From NCBI RefSeq assembly GCF_029873215.1, contig NZ_CP123620.1:3844001-3908000 (forward strand): DNA of 64,000 bases. The letters are read 5' to 3'. The DNA is from Nocardioides sp. BP30 (GTDB lineage: Bacteria > Actinomycetota > Actinomycetes > Propionibacteriales > Nocardioidaceae). Positions 21,632-30,208 of this stretch are shown here, piece by piece; position 1 is the stretch's first letter; each line of letters begins with the position of its first letter. Position numbers and translations under genes: made by a program. The notes under the pieces are model-generated. The model saw only the letters and a program-made list of their open reading frames with translations. It had not been told where the DNA came from and made no database searches.

Positions 21632-23670
21632 CGCAGGAAGGCCGCCGCGACGCCCGCGTCGACAGGGATGTGCAGGCCCGTGGTGTGGCTGAGCTCGGCG
21701 GTGCAGAGCACGAAGACCGCGTTGGCGATGTTCTCCGGCAGGACCTCGCGCTTGAGGATCGTGCGCTGGGCGTAGAACTTGCCCAGGTCCTTCTCCTCCA
21801 CGCCGTAGACGGCGGCACGGTTGGCTCCCCAGCCGCTGGCGAAGATGCCCGAGCCCTGGACGACGCCGTCGGGGTTGACACCGTTGACCTTGATGCCGTG
21901 CTCCCCCAGCTCCGCCGCGAGCAGCCGGACCTGGTGGGCCTGGTCGGCCTTGGCCGCGCCGTACGCGACGTTGTTCGGGCCGGCGAAGATCGAGTTCTTC
22001 GAGGAGATATAGACGATGTCGCCGCCCAGCTCCTGCTCGATCATGACCTTGGCGGTCGCCTTGGAGACCAGGAACGAGCCCTTGGCCATCACGTCGTGCT
22101 GCAGGTCCCAGTCCTTCTCGGTGGTCTCCAGCAGCGAGCGCGAGAGCGAGAGGCCGGCGTTGTTGACGATGAGGTCCACCCCGCCGAAGGCCAGCACGGC
22201 CGCGTCGACGGCGGCCTGGACCGCGTCGGCGCTGGAGACGTCGACCTGGACGCCGACGGCGACGTCGGTCGAGCCCAGCTCGGCGGCCGCCTCCTGCGCC
22301 TTCTCCAGCGACAGGTCGGCGATCACGACGCAGGCGCCGTTCTCGGCCAGCTTCTTGGCGGTGGCCTTGCCGATCCCGGAGGCGGCACCGGTGACCAGCG
22401 CGACGCGGGTCGCCAGCGGCTTCGGCTTCGGCATCCGCTGGAGCTTGGCCTCCTCCAGCGCCCAGTACTCGATGCGGAACTTCTCCGCCTCGTCGATCGG
22501 CGCGTACGTCGAGAGCCCCTCCGCACCGCGCATCACGTTGATGGCGTTGACGTAGAACTCCCCTGCCACCCGGGCGGTCTGCTTGTCCTTGCCGAAGCTG
22601 AACATGCCGACGCCCGGGACCAGCACGATGAGCGGGTCCTTGCCGCGGATCGCCGGCGAGTCCGGTGTGGCGTTGCGGTCGTAGTAGCCCTGGTAGTCCT
22701 CGCGGTAGGACACCGCGAGCTCCTTGAGCCGCGCGATCGACTCCTCCACGCTCGCCGACGCCGGCAGGTCCAGCACGAGCGGCTTGACCTTCGTGCGCAG
22801 GAAGTGGTCGGGGCAGGAGGTGCCGAGACCGGCCAGCCGCGGGTGCTCGGTGGCGGCGAGGAAGTCCAGGACGACGTCGGAGTCGTTGAAGTGGCCGACC
22901 ATCGGGCGGTCCGCCGAGGCGATGCCGCGGATGGTCGGCGCGAGTGCTGCCGCCTTCGCGCGACGCTCGGCGTCCGGCAGGGCGCCGTACCCCTCGAGGG
23001 CCGGACCGAACGGCTCGGCCTTGCTGTGCTCGGCGATGTACGCCGCGGCGGTGTCGATGATCCACAGCGAGTTCTGCTCGGCCTCGTCGCTGGAGTCGCC
23101 CCACGCGGTGATCCCGTGGCCGCCGAGGATGCAGCCGATGGCCTGCGGGTTCTTCTCCTTGATCGCGGCGATGTCCAGCCCCAGCTGGAAGCCGGGCCTG
23201 CGCCACGGCACCCAGACGACCTTGTCACCGAAGATCTTCTCGGTCAGCGCCTCGCCGTCGGCGGCGGTAGCGATCGCGATGCCGGAGTCGGGGTGGAGGT
23301 GGTCGACGTGGGCGGCGTCGACCAGGCCGTGCATCGCGGTGTCGATCGACGGCGCGGCGCCGCCGTTGCCGTGCAGGCAGTAGTCGAAGGCCGCGACCAT
23401 CTCGTCCTCGCGCTCGACGCCCGGGTAGACGTCGACCAGTGCGCGCATCCGGTCCAGTCGGAGCACGGCCAGGCCCGACTCCTTGAGGGTGCCCAGGTCG
23501 CCGCCGGAGCCCTTGACCCAGACCAGCTCCACGGGCTCGCCGGTGACCGGGTCGGTCTCGGTGCCCTTGGCCGAGGTGTTGCCACCCGCGTAGTTGGTGT
23601 TCTTCGGGTCGGCGCCCAGGCGGTTGGAGCGAGCGATCAGCTCGGCTGCCGTCCCGTTATACGAGGTCAT
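21628..23670 (-). CDS. rhaEW: bifunctional rhamnulose-1-phosphate aldolase / lactaldehyde dehydrogenase
   Basis: 680-residue fusion. Residues 1 to about 410 are a class II aldolase/adducin domain (NYAGGNTSAKG, WVKGSGGDLGTL, HVDHLHPDSGIA with metal-binding His, and GGHGITAWG) that splits L-rhamnulose-1-phosphate into DHAP and L-lactaldehyde. Residues about 425-680 are a short-chain dehydrogenase with the NAD site VTGAASGIGKATAKKLA, NNAG, and the catalytic Ser/Tyr/Lys region (YISSKNSIFAGPNNVAYGAAKA), expected to oxidise lactaldehyde to lactate. The same fusion is known as RhaEW (YuxG) in Bacillus. Lactate made here could feed the lutABC system nearby. Confidence 0.93.
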   Translation of the reverse strand: MTSYNGTAAELIARSNRLGADPKNTNYAGGNTSAKGTETDPVTGEPVELVWVKGSGGDLGTLKESGLAVLRLDRMRALVDVYPGVEREDEMVAAFDYCLHGNGGAAPSIDTAMHGLVDAAHVDHLHPDSGIAIATAADGEALTEKIFGDKVVWVPWRRPGFQLGLDIAAIKEKNPQAIGCILGGHGITAWGDSSDEAEQNSLWIIDTAAAYIAEHSKAEPFGPALEGYGALPDAERRAKAAALAPTIRGIASADRPMVGHFNDSDVVLDFLAATEHPRLAGLGTSCPDHFLRTKVKPLVLDLPASASVEESIARLKELAVSYREDYQGYYDRNATPDSPAIRGKDPLIVLVPGVGMFSFGKDKQTARVAGEFYVNAINVMRGAEGLSTYAPIDEAEKFRIEYWALEEAKLQRMPKPKPLATRVALVTGAASGIGKATAKKLAENGACVVIADLSLEKAQEAAAELGSTDVAVGVQVDVSSADAVQAAVDAAVLAFGGVDLIVNNAGLSLSRSLLETTEKDWDLQHDVMAKGSFLVSKATAKVMIEQELGGDIVYISSKNSIFAGPNNVAYGAAKADQAHQVRLLAAELGEHGIKVNGVNPDGVVQGSGIFASGWGANRAAVYGVEEKDLGKFYAQRTILKREVLPENIANAVFVLCTAELSHTTGLHIPVDAGVAAAFLR

Positions 23671-23674
23671 TGGT

Positions 23675-24838
23675 TCAGTTCCATCCTGCCTGCGTACCGC
23701 CCACGCGGTCCGCCTCGATCTGCTGCTGGTAGCCGCTCTCCAGGTAGGCCCGCATCGGGTTGGCGGGCAGCCCCCGGCCCTCGCGCCAGGCGGCGAGGTC
23801 GGCTCGGACGTCGGTGTAGAAGGCGTCCATGAAGATCTCGTTGGCGAGCAGCACGTCGCCGCTCTCCTGCGCCTTGGTCAGCGCGGCGCGGTCGAGGAGC
23901 AGCGCGCGCGCCGTCATCTCCTGCACGTTGAGGACCGACCGGATCTGGCCCGGGATCTTGTCCTCGATGTTGTGGCACTGGTCGAGCATGAAGGCGACAT
24001 CGCTGTCGGCCTCCAACGCACCGCCGCGCACGCACTCCACCAGGATCCGGAACAGCTGGAAGGGGTCGGCCGCACCCACGATGAGGTCGTCGTCGGCGTA
24101 GAAGCGGCTGTTGAAGTCGAAGGAGCCGAGCTTCCCCAACCGCAGCAGCTGGGCGACGATGAACTCGATGTTCGTGCCCGGCGCGTGGTGCCCGGTGTCG
24201 AGGCAGACCATCGCCTTCTCCCCCAGCGCCGCCACCTGGACGTACGACGTACCCCAGTCCGGGACGTCGGTGTGGTAGAACGCCGGCTCGAAGAACTTGT
24301 ACTCCAGCACCAGGCGCTGGTCCTCGCCGAGCCGGTCGTAGATCGTCTGCAGGCTCTCGGCCAGGCGGTCCTGGCGGCCGCGGATGTCCGCCTGACCGGG
24401 GTAGTTCGAGCCCTCGGCCAGCCAGATCTTCAGGTCGCGCGAGCCGGTGGCGTCCATGACGTCGATGCACGCCAGGTGGTGGTCGATCGCCTTCTGCCGG
24501 ATGCGACGGTCGGTGTGGGTCAGGGCGCCGAGCTTGTAGTCGTCGTCCTGGAAGGTGTTCGAGTTGATCGTGCCGAGGCCGATGCCGAGGTCGTCGGCGT
24601 ACCGGCGCAGGGCGCCGAAGTCGTCGACCAGGTCCCACGGGATGTGCAGCGCGACGGTCGGTGCAAGACCGGTGTAGCGGTGCACCGTGGCGGCGTCGGC
24701 GATCTTCTCCTCGACCGTGCGGGGGGTGCCGGGAGTGCCGAAGACCTTGAACCTGGTCCCGGAGTTGCCGTAGGCCCAGGAGGGGACTTCGATCGCCTGG
24801 CCCTCGAGGAGGGGAGCGATCTCTTGGAAGGTCGTCAT
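23675..24838 (-). CDS. rhaI: L-rhamnose isomerase
   Basis: 387-residue TIM-barrel isomerase that converts L-rhamnose to L-rhamnulose. It is of the RhaI type found in actinobacteria and pseudomonads, not the longer E. coli RhaA type. Visible motifs are LHIPWDLVDDFGALR, GLGTINSNTFQDDDYKLG, WLAEGSNYPGQADIRGR, CLDTGHHAPGTNIEFIVAQL, LGSFDFNSRFYADDDL and FMLDQCHNIEDKIPGQIRSV, which include metal-binding Glu, His and Asp. It sits four bases before rhaEW. Confidence 0.94.
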   Translation of the reverse strand: MTTFQEIAPLLEGQAIEVPSWAYGNSGTRFKVFGTPGTPRTVEEKIADAATVHRYTGLAPTVALHIPWDLVDDFGALRRYADDLGIGLGTINSNTFQDDDYKLGALTHTDRRIRQKAIDHHLACIDVMDATGSRDLKIWLAEGSNYPGQADIRGRQDRLAESLQTIYDRLGEDQRLVLEYKFFEPAFYHTDVPDWGTSYVQVAALGEKAMVCLDTGHHAPGTNIEFIVAQLLRLGKLGSFDFNSRFYADDDLIVGAADPFQLFRILVECVRGGALEADSDVAFMLDQCHNIEDKIPGQIRSVLNVQEMTARALLLDRAALTKAQESGDVLLANEIFMDAFYTDVRADLAAWREGRGLPANPMRAYLESGYQQQIEADRVGGTQAGWN

Positions 24839-24839
24839 G

Positions 24840-25226
24840 TCAGTTCGCTTCTCGTGTTGCGGTGGCTTCTGGAGTGGCGCTGGGGGTCGAGCGGGTCCGC
24901 TCGAGCTGGTCCTCGAGGTGGAAGACCTCCTCGAGTCGGAGGAATCCGGTGTCCGGCGCGCGGCCGTCGAGGTCGACGAAGAAATCGCCCATCTGCGCCT
25001 GCCAGCGCTCGTTGACGTCGGTGCGGTTCATCGCCGAGACGGCCTCCTCGAGCGAGGTCGTCTCGAAGTAGCCGATGAGCAGGCCGTCGGGACGCAGGAA
25101 CAGGGAGTAGTTGGACCACCCACTGGCGGCGAGCGCCTCGAGCATGTCGGGCCACACGGCCCGGTGCCGGGCCTTGTACTCCTCGAGCCGATCGGGCTTG
25201 ACCTGGAGCTGGAAGCAGACACGCAC
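24840..25226 (-). CDS. rhaM: L-rhamnose mutarotase
   Basis: 128-residue dimeric alpha/beta-barrel protein that interconverts alpha and beta anomers of L-rhamnose. Conserved features are RVCFQLQVKPDRLEEYKARHRAVWPDML (catalytic His), NYSLFLRPDGLLIGYFE and the late W near QAQMGDFF. It has a longer polar C-terminal tail than most (residues about 105-128, TRSTPSATPEATATREAN). GTG 25226 has GAGGAC six bases upstream. It ends one base before rhaI. Confidence 0.92.
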   Translation of the reverse strand: MRVCFQLQVKPDRLEEYKARHRAVWPDMLEALAASGWSNYSLFLRPDGLLIGYFETTSLEEAVSAMNRTDVNERWQAQMGDFFVDLDGRAPDTGFLRLEEVFHLEDQLERTRSTPSATPEATATREAN

Positions 25227-25254
25227 GGGGACGTCCTCATCGATGCGGGAGGTT

Positions 25255-25296
25255 CCCGGGTCCGGCCGCGATGGGGGATGCGCGGCCGGACCCGGG
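25255..25296 (-). terminator. 16-bp GC hairpin between rhaS and rhaM
   Basis: A perfect 16-base-pair stem (25255-25270 with 25281-25296) encloses a 10-base loop in the 86-base gap between rhaS and rhaM. It has no T-tract and genes continue on the same strand, so it is more likely a partial terminator or an mRNA 3'-end stabiliser for the transporter part than a full stop. Confidence 0.7.
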
Positions 25297-25312
25297 CGGA
25301 GGGGGGGATGGA

Positions 25313-26371
25313 TCAGAAGTTGAACTTGTCGATGTTCGACTTGTCGAAGACCGTCGGGTCGCCCAGCAGGACGGTCCCGTCCGCGCCCACGGTGTACTTG
25401 CCGAGCGTGCCGGCGGTGAAGGTGTCACCCTGCTTGCCGGTGATGGTGCCGTCGACCAGGGCCTTGGCCGCGTACGCCGCCAGGTAGCCCAGGTCGCTGG
25501 GGTTCCACAGCGCGAAGGACGTCACGGTGCCGTCCTTGACGTACTTGCGCATCTGGTTGGGGGTGCCCAGACCCGTCAGCGCGACCTTGCCCTTGGCCGA
25601 GGAGGTGTCGAGGTAGCGGGCCGCGGCCGCGATGCCGACGGTGGTCGGCGAGATGATGCCCTTCAGGTTCGGGTGGTCCTGCAGCAGGGCGGCGGTCTTG
25701 TCGAAGGAGGTCTGGTCGTCGTCGTTGCCGTAGACCACGCCGTCGAGCTTGATGTTCGGGTGATCGGCCGCCAGGTCCTTCTTCATCAGATCGATCCAGG
25801 CGTTCTGGTTGGTCGCGTTCGCAGCGGCCGAGAGGATCGCGATCTCCCCCGAGTCGCCGATCTGCTGGGCGATCTGGTCGACCTGGGTCTTGGCGATGCC
25901 CTCGGCGGAGGCCTGGCTGATGTACAGGTCGCGGCAGTCGGCGCTGGTGTCGGAGTCGAAGGTCACGACCTTGGTGCCGGCCGACATCGCCTGCTTGATC
26001 GCACTGCACGGCGCCTTCGGGTCGTCGGCCGAGATGACCAGCGCCTTGACGCCCTGCTGGGCGGCGGTGTTGATGAAGGAGACCTGACCGTCGGGGGTGG
26101 CGGTGTCGGGGCCGACCTCCTGGTACTTGCCCTTGAACTCGTTGACGGCCTTCTGGCCACCGTCCTTGTCCGAGGCGTCGAAGTAGGGGTTGCCGAGGTT
26201 CTTCGGGATGAACGTCACGGTGGTGCCCGAGGCGCTGCCGCCGCTGCCGCCGCTGCTGTTGCCGCCGCCGCTCGCGCTGTTGTTGTCGCTGCTGCCGCAA
26301 GCGGTCAGGCTCAGCGTGGCCGTCACGGCAACTGCCGCGAGGGCGGACAGCCGTCGAGTGCTGAACTTCAT
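25313..26371 (-). CDS. rhaS: rhamnose ABC transporter substrate-binding lipoprotein
   Basis: 352-residue lipoprotein. The signal peptide ends in the lipobox LTAC (Cys near residue 25), followed by a Ser/Gly/Asn-rich linker. The mature part is a type 1 periplasmic binding protein: TVTFIPKNLGNPYFDASDKDG, NTAAQQGVKALVISADD, GTKVVTFDSD and KGIISPTTVGIAAAARYL. It is the RhaS type and is placed between the permeases and the catabolic genes. The following 16-bp hairpin may raise its mRNA level relative to the downstream genes. Confidence 0.92.
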   Translation of the reverse strand: MKFSTRRLSALAAVAVTATLSLTACGSSDNNSASGGGNSSGGSGGSASGTTVTFIPKNLGNPYFDASDKDGGQKAVNEFKGKYQEVGPDTATPDGQVSFINTAAQQGVKALVISADDPKAPCSAIKQAMSAGTKVVTFDSDTSADCRDLYISQASAEGIAKTQVDQIAQQIGDSGEIAILSAAANATNQNAWIDLMKKDLAADHPNIKLDGVVYGNDDDQTSFDKTAALLQDHPNLKGIISPTTVGIAAAARYLDTSSAKGKVALTGLGTPNQMRKYVKDGTVTSFALWNPSDLGYLAAYAAKALVDGTITGKQGDTFTAGTLGKYTVGADGTVLLGDPTVFDKSNIDKFNF

Positions 26372-26376
26372 TGTTC

Positions 26377-27468
26377 TTACCTCTCTGTGGTGCTGGATGA
26401 AGAGGCGACCGCTTGCCGTCGCCTGAGGGTTCCGAGACCCGTCCGCCGGGCCGACTGCTTGGACAGCCAGGCGAGGACGCTGGTGGACATCACCGAGAGC
26501 ACCAGGAGTGCGCCGATGACGATGTTGATGACGTTGACCGTCTGGTTCTCCAGGCGCATCGCGCTCTGGATGACGCCGATGAGCAGGACGCCGGCGACGA
26601 CGCCGTGCAGCGCACCGCGGCCGCCGAAGATCGACACACCGCCGAGCAGGACCGCTGCGATCACCTTCAGCTCGTCGCCGGTGGCGTTGTCACCGCGGGC
26701 GTTGCCGGTGCGCAGGGTGATGTAGATGCCTGCAGCCGCCGAGACTGCAGCGGTGAGGATGAACAGGATGAACTTCGTGCGGGCGACGTTGACGCCGCTG
26801 AAGTGGGCCGCCTCGTCGTTCAGGCCGATCTCGAAGACCCCGCGGCCGAAGGAGGAGAAGTGCAGCAGCCACACGAAGATCACCAGGAGCACCAGGATCG
26901 GGATCACGATCACCGGGTAGCGGGTGTTGCCGATGTGCTGCTGGGCGAGGTTCGTCCACTTCGTCGGGAAGTCCGTCTTGGCCGTGGTGCCGAGCAGGCC
27001 GACAGCGAGACCGCGGAACAGCGCTTGCGTGCCGATCGTGACCGCCAGGGACGGCAGCCCCACGTAGGCGACCAGGAACCCGTTGAGGGCCCCGGCGACG
27101 ACACCGACCAGGATGGCGATCAGCCCCGCCAGCGGGATCGACAGTCCGGCGTCCTGGTGCAGGATGCCCACCATCACGCTGGACAGACCCACGACGCTGG
27201 CGACGGAGAGGTCGATCTCGCCGGTGATGATCACCAGGGCCATCGGCAGCGCGATCAGCATGATCTCGGCGTTGTCCAGGCCGAGGAAGTAGATCGTCAG
27301 CGGGCTGTTGAAGTTGGCCACGTTGCCGGCCGCCCAGGCGAAGACGAGGACGAGCAGCGCGATGATCGCGAACTCGCGGGTGAGCAGCACCCGTCGCCAC
27401 AGCGGCCGGCTGTAGGCCGGGTAGGTGCGGGTGGTCGGCGCGGTGTCGCCGACGGTCGCGGAGGTCAT
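26377..27468 (-). CDS. rhaQ: rhamnose ABC transporter permease
   Basis: 363-residue BPD_transp_2-family permease with about ten hydrophobic segments. Conserved parts are IMLIALPMALVIITGEIDLSVASVVGLSSV, LPSLAVTIGTQALFRGLAVGL and VLLGGVSIFGGRGALHGVVAGVLLIG. The N-terminus has a cytoplasmic tail ending RRVLLTREFA. It overlaps rhaP by ATGA and lies 5 bases before rhaS. RhaQ and RhaP are told apart by order and similarity, so the names could be swapped. Confidence 0.9.
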   Translation of the reverse strand: MTSATVGDTAPTTRTYPAYSRPLWRRVLLTREFAIIALLVLVFAWAAGNVANFNSPLTIYFLGLDNAEIMLIALPMALVIITGEIDLSVASVVGLSSVMVGILHQDAGLSIPLAGLIAILVGVVAGALNGFLVAYVGLPSLAVTIGTQALFRGLAVGLLGTTAKTDFPTKWTNLAQQHIGNTRYPVIVIPILVLLVIFVWLLHFSSFGRGVFEIGLNDEAAHFSGVNVARTKFILFILTAAVSAAAGIYITLRTGNARGDNATGDELKVIAAVLLGGVSIFGGRGALHGVVAGVLLIGVIQSAMRLENQTVNVINIVIGALLVLSVMSTSVLAWLSKQSARRTGLGTLRRRQAVASSSSTTER

Positions 27469-28496
27469 GCGTTGTCCCTCGCTTCGATGATCTTGCGGTC
27501 ACGCCGGACGGAGAGCACCCGGTCGAGCACGATGGAGCCGATGATGAGGACGCCGACCACGAACTGCTGCCAGAAGTCCTGGACTCCCAGCACCGGCAGC
27601 GCGCGGTTGATCGTCACGAGCAGGAAGGCGCCGATCGCGGCGCCCCACACGGTGCCGCTGCCGCCGAAGATCGCCACACCGCCGATGACCGCGGCGCCGA
27701 CGGCCTGCAGCTCGAGGTTCAGCCCGGCGTTGGAGCTGACCGTGCCGTAGCGGGCCGCCGTGGCGACACCGGCCAGGCCGGCCATCGCCCCGGAGAGGAG
27801 GAACGCCGCGAGGATGCGGCGCGTCACCTTCAGCCCGTAGAGGTCGGCCGCGTCGGGGTCGGAGCCGATGGCGTACAGCTCACGACCGCCGCGGGCGGTG
27901 TAGAGGTAGTAGCCGACGACCGCCAGCACCACCACCGCCAGGAGGAACAGCACCGGGATGGAGGCGATCTGCTTGGTGCCCAGGTTGAGGAAGCTGTCGG
28001 GCATGTCGGAGGCGTTGACCCGGTTGCTCCCGGCCCACGACAGGAAGATACCGCGGTAGATGTACATCGTGCCGAGCGTGATCACCAGCGCGGGGACCTT
28101 GCCCCAGGCCACCAGCACCCCGTTGACCAGGCCGAGCACCGCGCCGAAGCCGAGCCCGATCAGGAACACGAGGAAGACCGGTGTGCCGGGGTGGGCGATG
28201 AAGATCCGGCCGGTCAGGTACGCCGTGAGGCCGACCACGGAGCCGACCGACAGGTCGACGTTGCGGGTGATGATCACCGCTGCCTGCCCGACAGCGAGGA
28301 TGAGCAGGATGGACGGCGTCAGGAGCAGGTCGCGCCAGCTGTTGTCGCCGAAGAGGAAGTGCGAGTTCTTCACGGTGGTCACCGCGATGACCAGCACCAG
28401 CACCACCGCGACGGCGATCTCTCGCGAGCGCAGGGCGCCGCCCAGGATCCGCCGTACGGGCGAGATCTCGCTGGGGCTCAGGGTCAGGGCGCTCAT
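27465..28496 (-). CDS. rhaP: rhamnose ABC transporter permease
   Basis: 343-residue partner of the neighbouring permease and the same family: VGQAAVIITRNVDLSVGSVVGLTAYL, VPALVITLGTMYIYRG and GAAVIGGVAIFGGSGTVWGAAIGAFLLV. The heterodimer forms the membrane channel for rhamnose entry. ATG 28496 overlaps the ATPase stop (ATGA) and its own stop overlaps the next permease start (ATGA). Confidence 0.9.
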   Translation of the reverse strand: MSALTLSPSEISPVRRILGGALRSREIAVAVVLVLVIAVTTVKNSHFLFGDNSWRDLLLTPSILLILAVGQAAVIITRNVDLSVGSVVGLTAYLTGRIFIAHPGTPVFLVFLIGLGFGAVLGLVNGVLVAWGKVPALVITLGTMYIYRGIFLSWAGSNRVNASDMPDSFLNLGTKQIASIPVLFLLAVVVLAVVGYYLYTARGGRELYAIGSDPDAADLYGLKVTRRILAAFLLSGAMAGLAGVATAARYGTVSSNAGLNLELQAVGAAVIGGVAIFGGSGTVWGAAIGAFLLVTINRALPVLGVQDFWQQFVVGVLIIGSIVLDRVLSVRRDRKIIEARDNA

Positions 28497-30037
28497 GCAG
28501 ACACCTCCACCGATGTCGTCGGCAGGTCGTTGGGGCGTGCGGACCGGGTGGCGGCGTGCATGACCTTCTCCGGCGTCGCCTCGTCGCGGGCGATGTCGGC
28601 GGTGATCTCGCCCTCGCACACGACCAGCACGCGGTCGGCCATGCCGAGCACCTCGGGCAGCTCGGAGGAGATCATCAGGATCGCGACGCCGCGTCCGGCG
28701 AGGTCGGAGAGCAGACGGTGCACCTCGGACTTGGTGCCGACGTCGATGCCGCGGGTGGGCTCGTCGATGATCAGCAGCTTCGGCTCGGTGGCCAGCCACT
28801 TGGCGATGACGACCTTCTGCTGGTTGCCGCCGCTCATGGTGCTCGCGGCCATGTCGAGCGCCGAGGTCTTGACCTCCAGGCGGCTCGCCCACGGTCCGCT
28901 CGCACGGTTCTCGGCCGCGGTCGTCAGCACCCCCGCCTTGGCGAGCCCGGTGCGGATCACCGCGGCGACGTTGTGGGCCACCGAGGAGTCGACCACCAGG
29001 CCCTGCTTGCGCCGGTCCTCGGGGATGAAGGCGAGGCCGGCCTTGATCGCCGCGCGGACGTTGCGCCGCGGCACCTCGCGACCGAGCATCCGCACCGAGC
29101 CTGAGTCGTAGCCGTCGACGCCGAAGACCGCGCGGGCGATCTCGCTGCGTCCGGCCCCGACAAGGCCCGCCAGACCGACGATCTCGCCGGCGCGGACGGT
29201 GAAGCTGACGTCGTGGAAGACCCCGGCGGAGTTGAGCCCGGTGACCTCGAGGACAGGCTCGCCGATCGGCGCCGGCGTCTTCGGGAAGAGCTCGGCGACC
29301 TCACGCCCGACCATGCGGGCCACGATCTCCTCGACCGAGGTCTCGGCGATCGGGTCGGTGGAGATGTACTCCCCATCGCGCATCACCGTCACCGTGTCGC
29401 ACAGGTCGAAGACCTCGTCGAAGCGGTGCGAGATGAAGACCAGCCCGCGGCCCTCGTCGCGCAGGCTGCGAGCGACGGCGAACAGCCGCTCTACCTCGAC
29501 ACCCGACAGCGCCGCGGTCGGCTCGTCCATGATGAGAAGGCTGGCGTCCAGCGAGATGGCCTTGGCGATCTCGATGATCTGCTGGTCGGCGATCGAGAGT
29601 CCGCGGGCCGGCCGACGCGGATCGATGCGGACCCCGAGGCGCTTGAACAGCGCCTCGGCCTCGGCGTACATCGCCGCCCGGTCGATCCGGCGACCACGGC
29701 CCAGGGGCTGACGACCCATGAAGATGTTCTCGGTGACCGACAGGTCCGGGAACAGCGTCGGCTCCTGGTAGATCACCGCGATGCCGGCCGCCTTCGAGGC
29801 GGCTGTCGAGGCGAAGTCCACGTCCTCGCCGCGGAAACGGAAGGTCCCGGCGTCGCGGCGGTGCACGCCCGCGACGATCTTGATCAGCGTCGACTTGCCG
29901 GCGCCGTTCTCGCCGACGAGGGCGTGGATGGACCCGCGCTCCACCGTCAGGCTGCTGCTGCGCAGCGCCACGACGGAACCGAAGGACTTGGCCACGTCGC
30001 GCAGCTCAAGCACCACTTCGGGGTTCGGTCCAGGCAT
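28493..30037 (-). CDS. rhaT: rhamnose ABC transporter ATP-binding protein
   Basis: 514-residue double ATPase. The first half has Walker A GENGAGKSTLIK, signature GLSIADQQIIEIAKA and Walker B LLIMDEPTAALS. The second half has a degenerate Walker A (GLVGAGRSEIARA), signature TMSGGNQQKVVIAKWL and LLIIDEPTRGID, the sugar-transporter (RbsA/MglA) pattern. ATG 30037 is preceded by AGGAG at good spacing; the frame is open further upstream but that part lies across the promoter and operator. First gene of the apparent rhamnose operon. Confidence 0.93.
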   Translation of the reverse strand: MPGPNPEVVLELRDVAKSFGSVVALRSSSLTVERGSIHALVGENGAGKSTLIKIVAGVHRRDAGTFRFRGEDVDFASTAASKAAGIAVIYQEPTLFPDLSVTENIFMGRQPLGRGRRIDRAAMYAEAEALFKRLGVRIDPRRPARGLSIADQQIIEIAKAISLDASLLIMDEPTAALSGVEVERLFAVARSLRDEGRGLVFISHRFDEVFDLCDTVTVMRDGEYISTDPIAETSVEEIVARMVGREVAELFPKTPAPIGEPVLEVTGLNSAGVFHDVSFTVRAGEIVGLAGLVGAGRSEIARAVFGVDGYDSGSVRMLGREVPRRNVRAAIKAGLAFIPEDRRKQGLVVDSSVAHNVAAVIRTGLAKAGVLTTAAENRASGPWASRLEVKTSALDMAASTMSGGNQQKVVIAKWLATEPKLLIIDEPTRGIDVGTKSEVHRLLSDLAGRGVAILMISSELPEVLGMADRVLVVCEGEITADIARDEATPEKVMHAATRSARPNDLPTTSVEVSA

Positions 30038-30047
30038 TGACCGCTCC

Positions 30048-30065
30048 TTTTGAAAGGTTTCAAAA
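30048..30065. promoter_or_regulatory. LacI-family operator upstream of the rhamnose operon
   Basis: TTTTGAAAGGTTTCAAAA is a near-perfect palindrome (8-base arms around GG) with the TTGAAA..TTTCAA core typical for LacI-family regulators. It lies between the -10 box and the ribosome-binding site of rhaT, where a bound repressor would block transcription. The LacI-family gene starts 144 bases away on the other strand. Confidence 0.8.
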
Positions 30066-30076
30066 CAACGGGCTCG

Positions 30077-30106
30077 ACTGTAGGTGACTGTGATCACAGT
30101 CGTCAA
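30077..30106 (-). promoter_or_regulatory. sigma-A-like promoter of the rhamnose operon
   Basis: On the minus strand TTGACG (30101-30106) and TACAGT (30077-30082) are 18 bases apart, close to the consensus -35/-10 arrangement. A perfect 16-base palindrome, GACTGTGATCACAGTC (30086-30101), fills most of the spacer and touches the -35 box. A second regulator binding here would compete directly with polymerase. Confidence 0.65.
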
Positions 30107-30174
30107 GCACCTTCCTCAACTTTCCGCCTCGCACGGTGCGAAGCGACGAAGTCTGCTTAACTCCTCGCAGGGTT

Positions 30175-30187
30175 TTGAGCGTTTCAA
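30175..30187. promoter_or_regulatory. imperfect LacI-type operator before the regulator gene
   Basis: TTGAGCGTTTCAA lies 21 bases upstream of the LacI-family start and has the TTGA and TTTCAA half-sites of the rhaT operator, with one base less spacing. It could allow weak autoregulation. Similarity is partial. Confidence 0.4.
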
Positions 30188-30208
30188 CGATGAACCGGGG
30201 GTGGGGAC

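Noticed and set aside
20129..23206. Second long minus-strand frame across rhaB and the aldolase gene
   Set aside because: The N-terminal part is out of frame with the aldolase-dehydrogenase motifs; the real genes are the two coupled frames.
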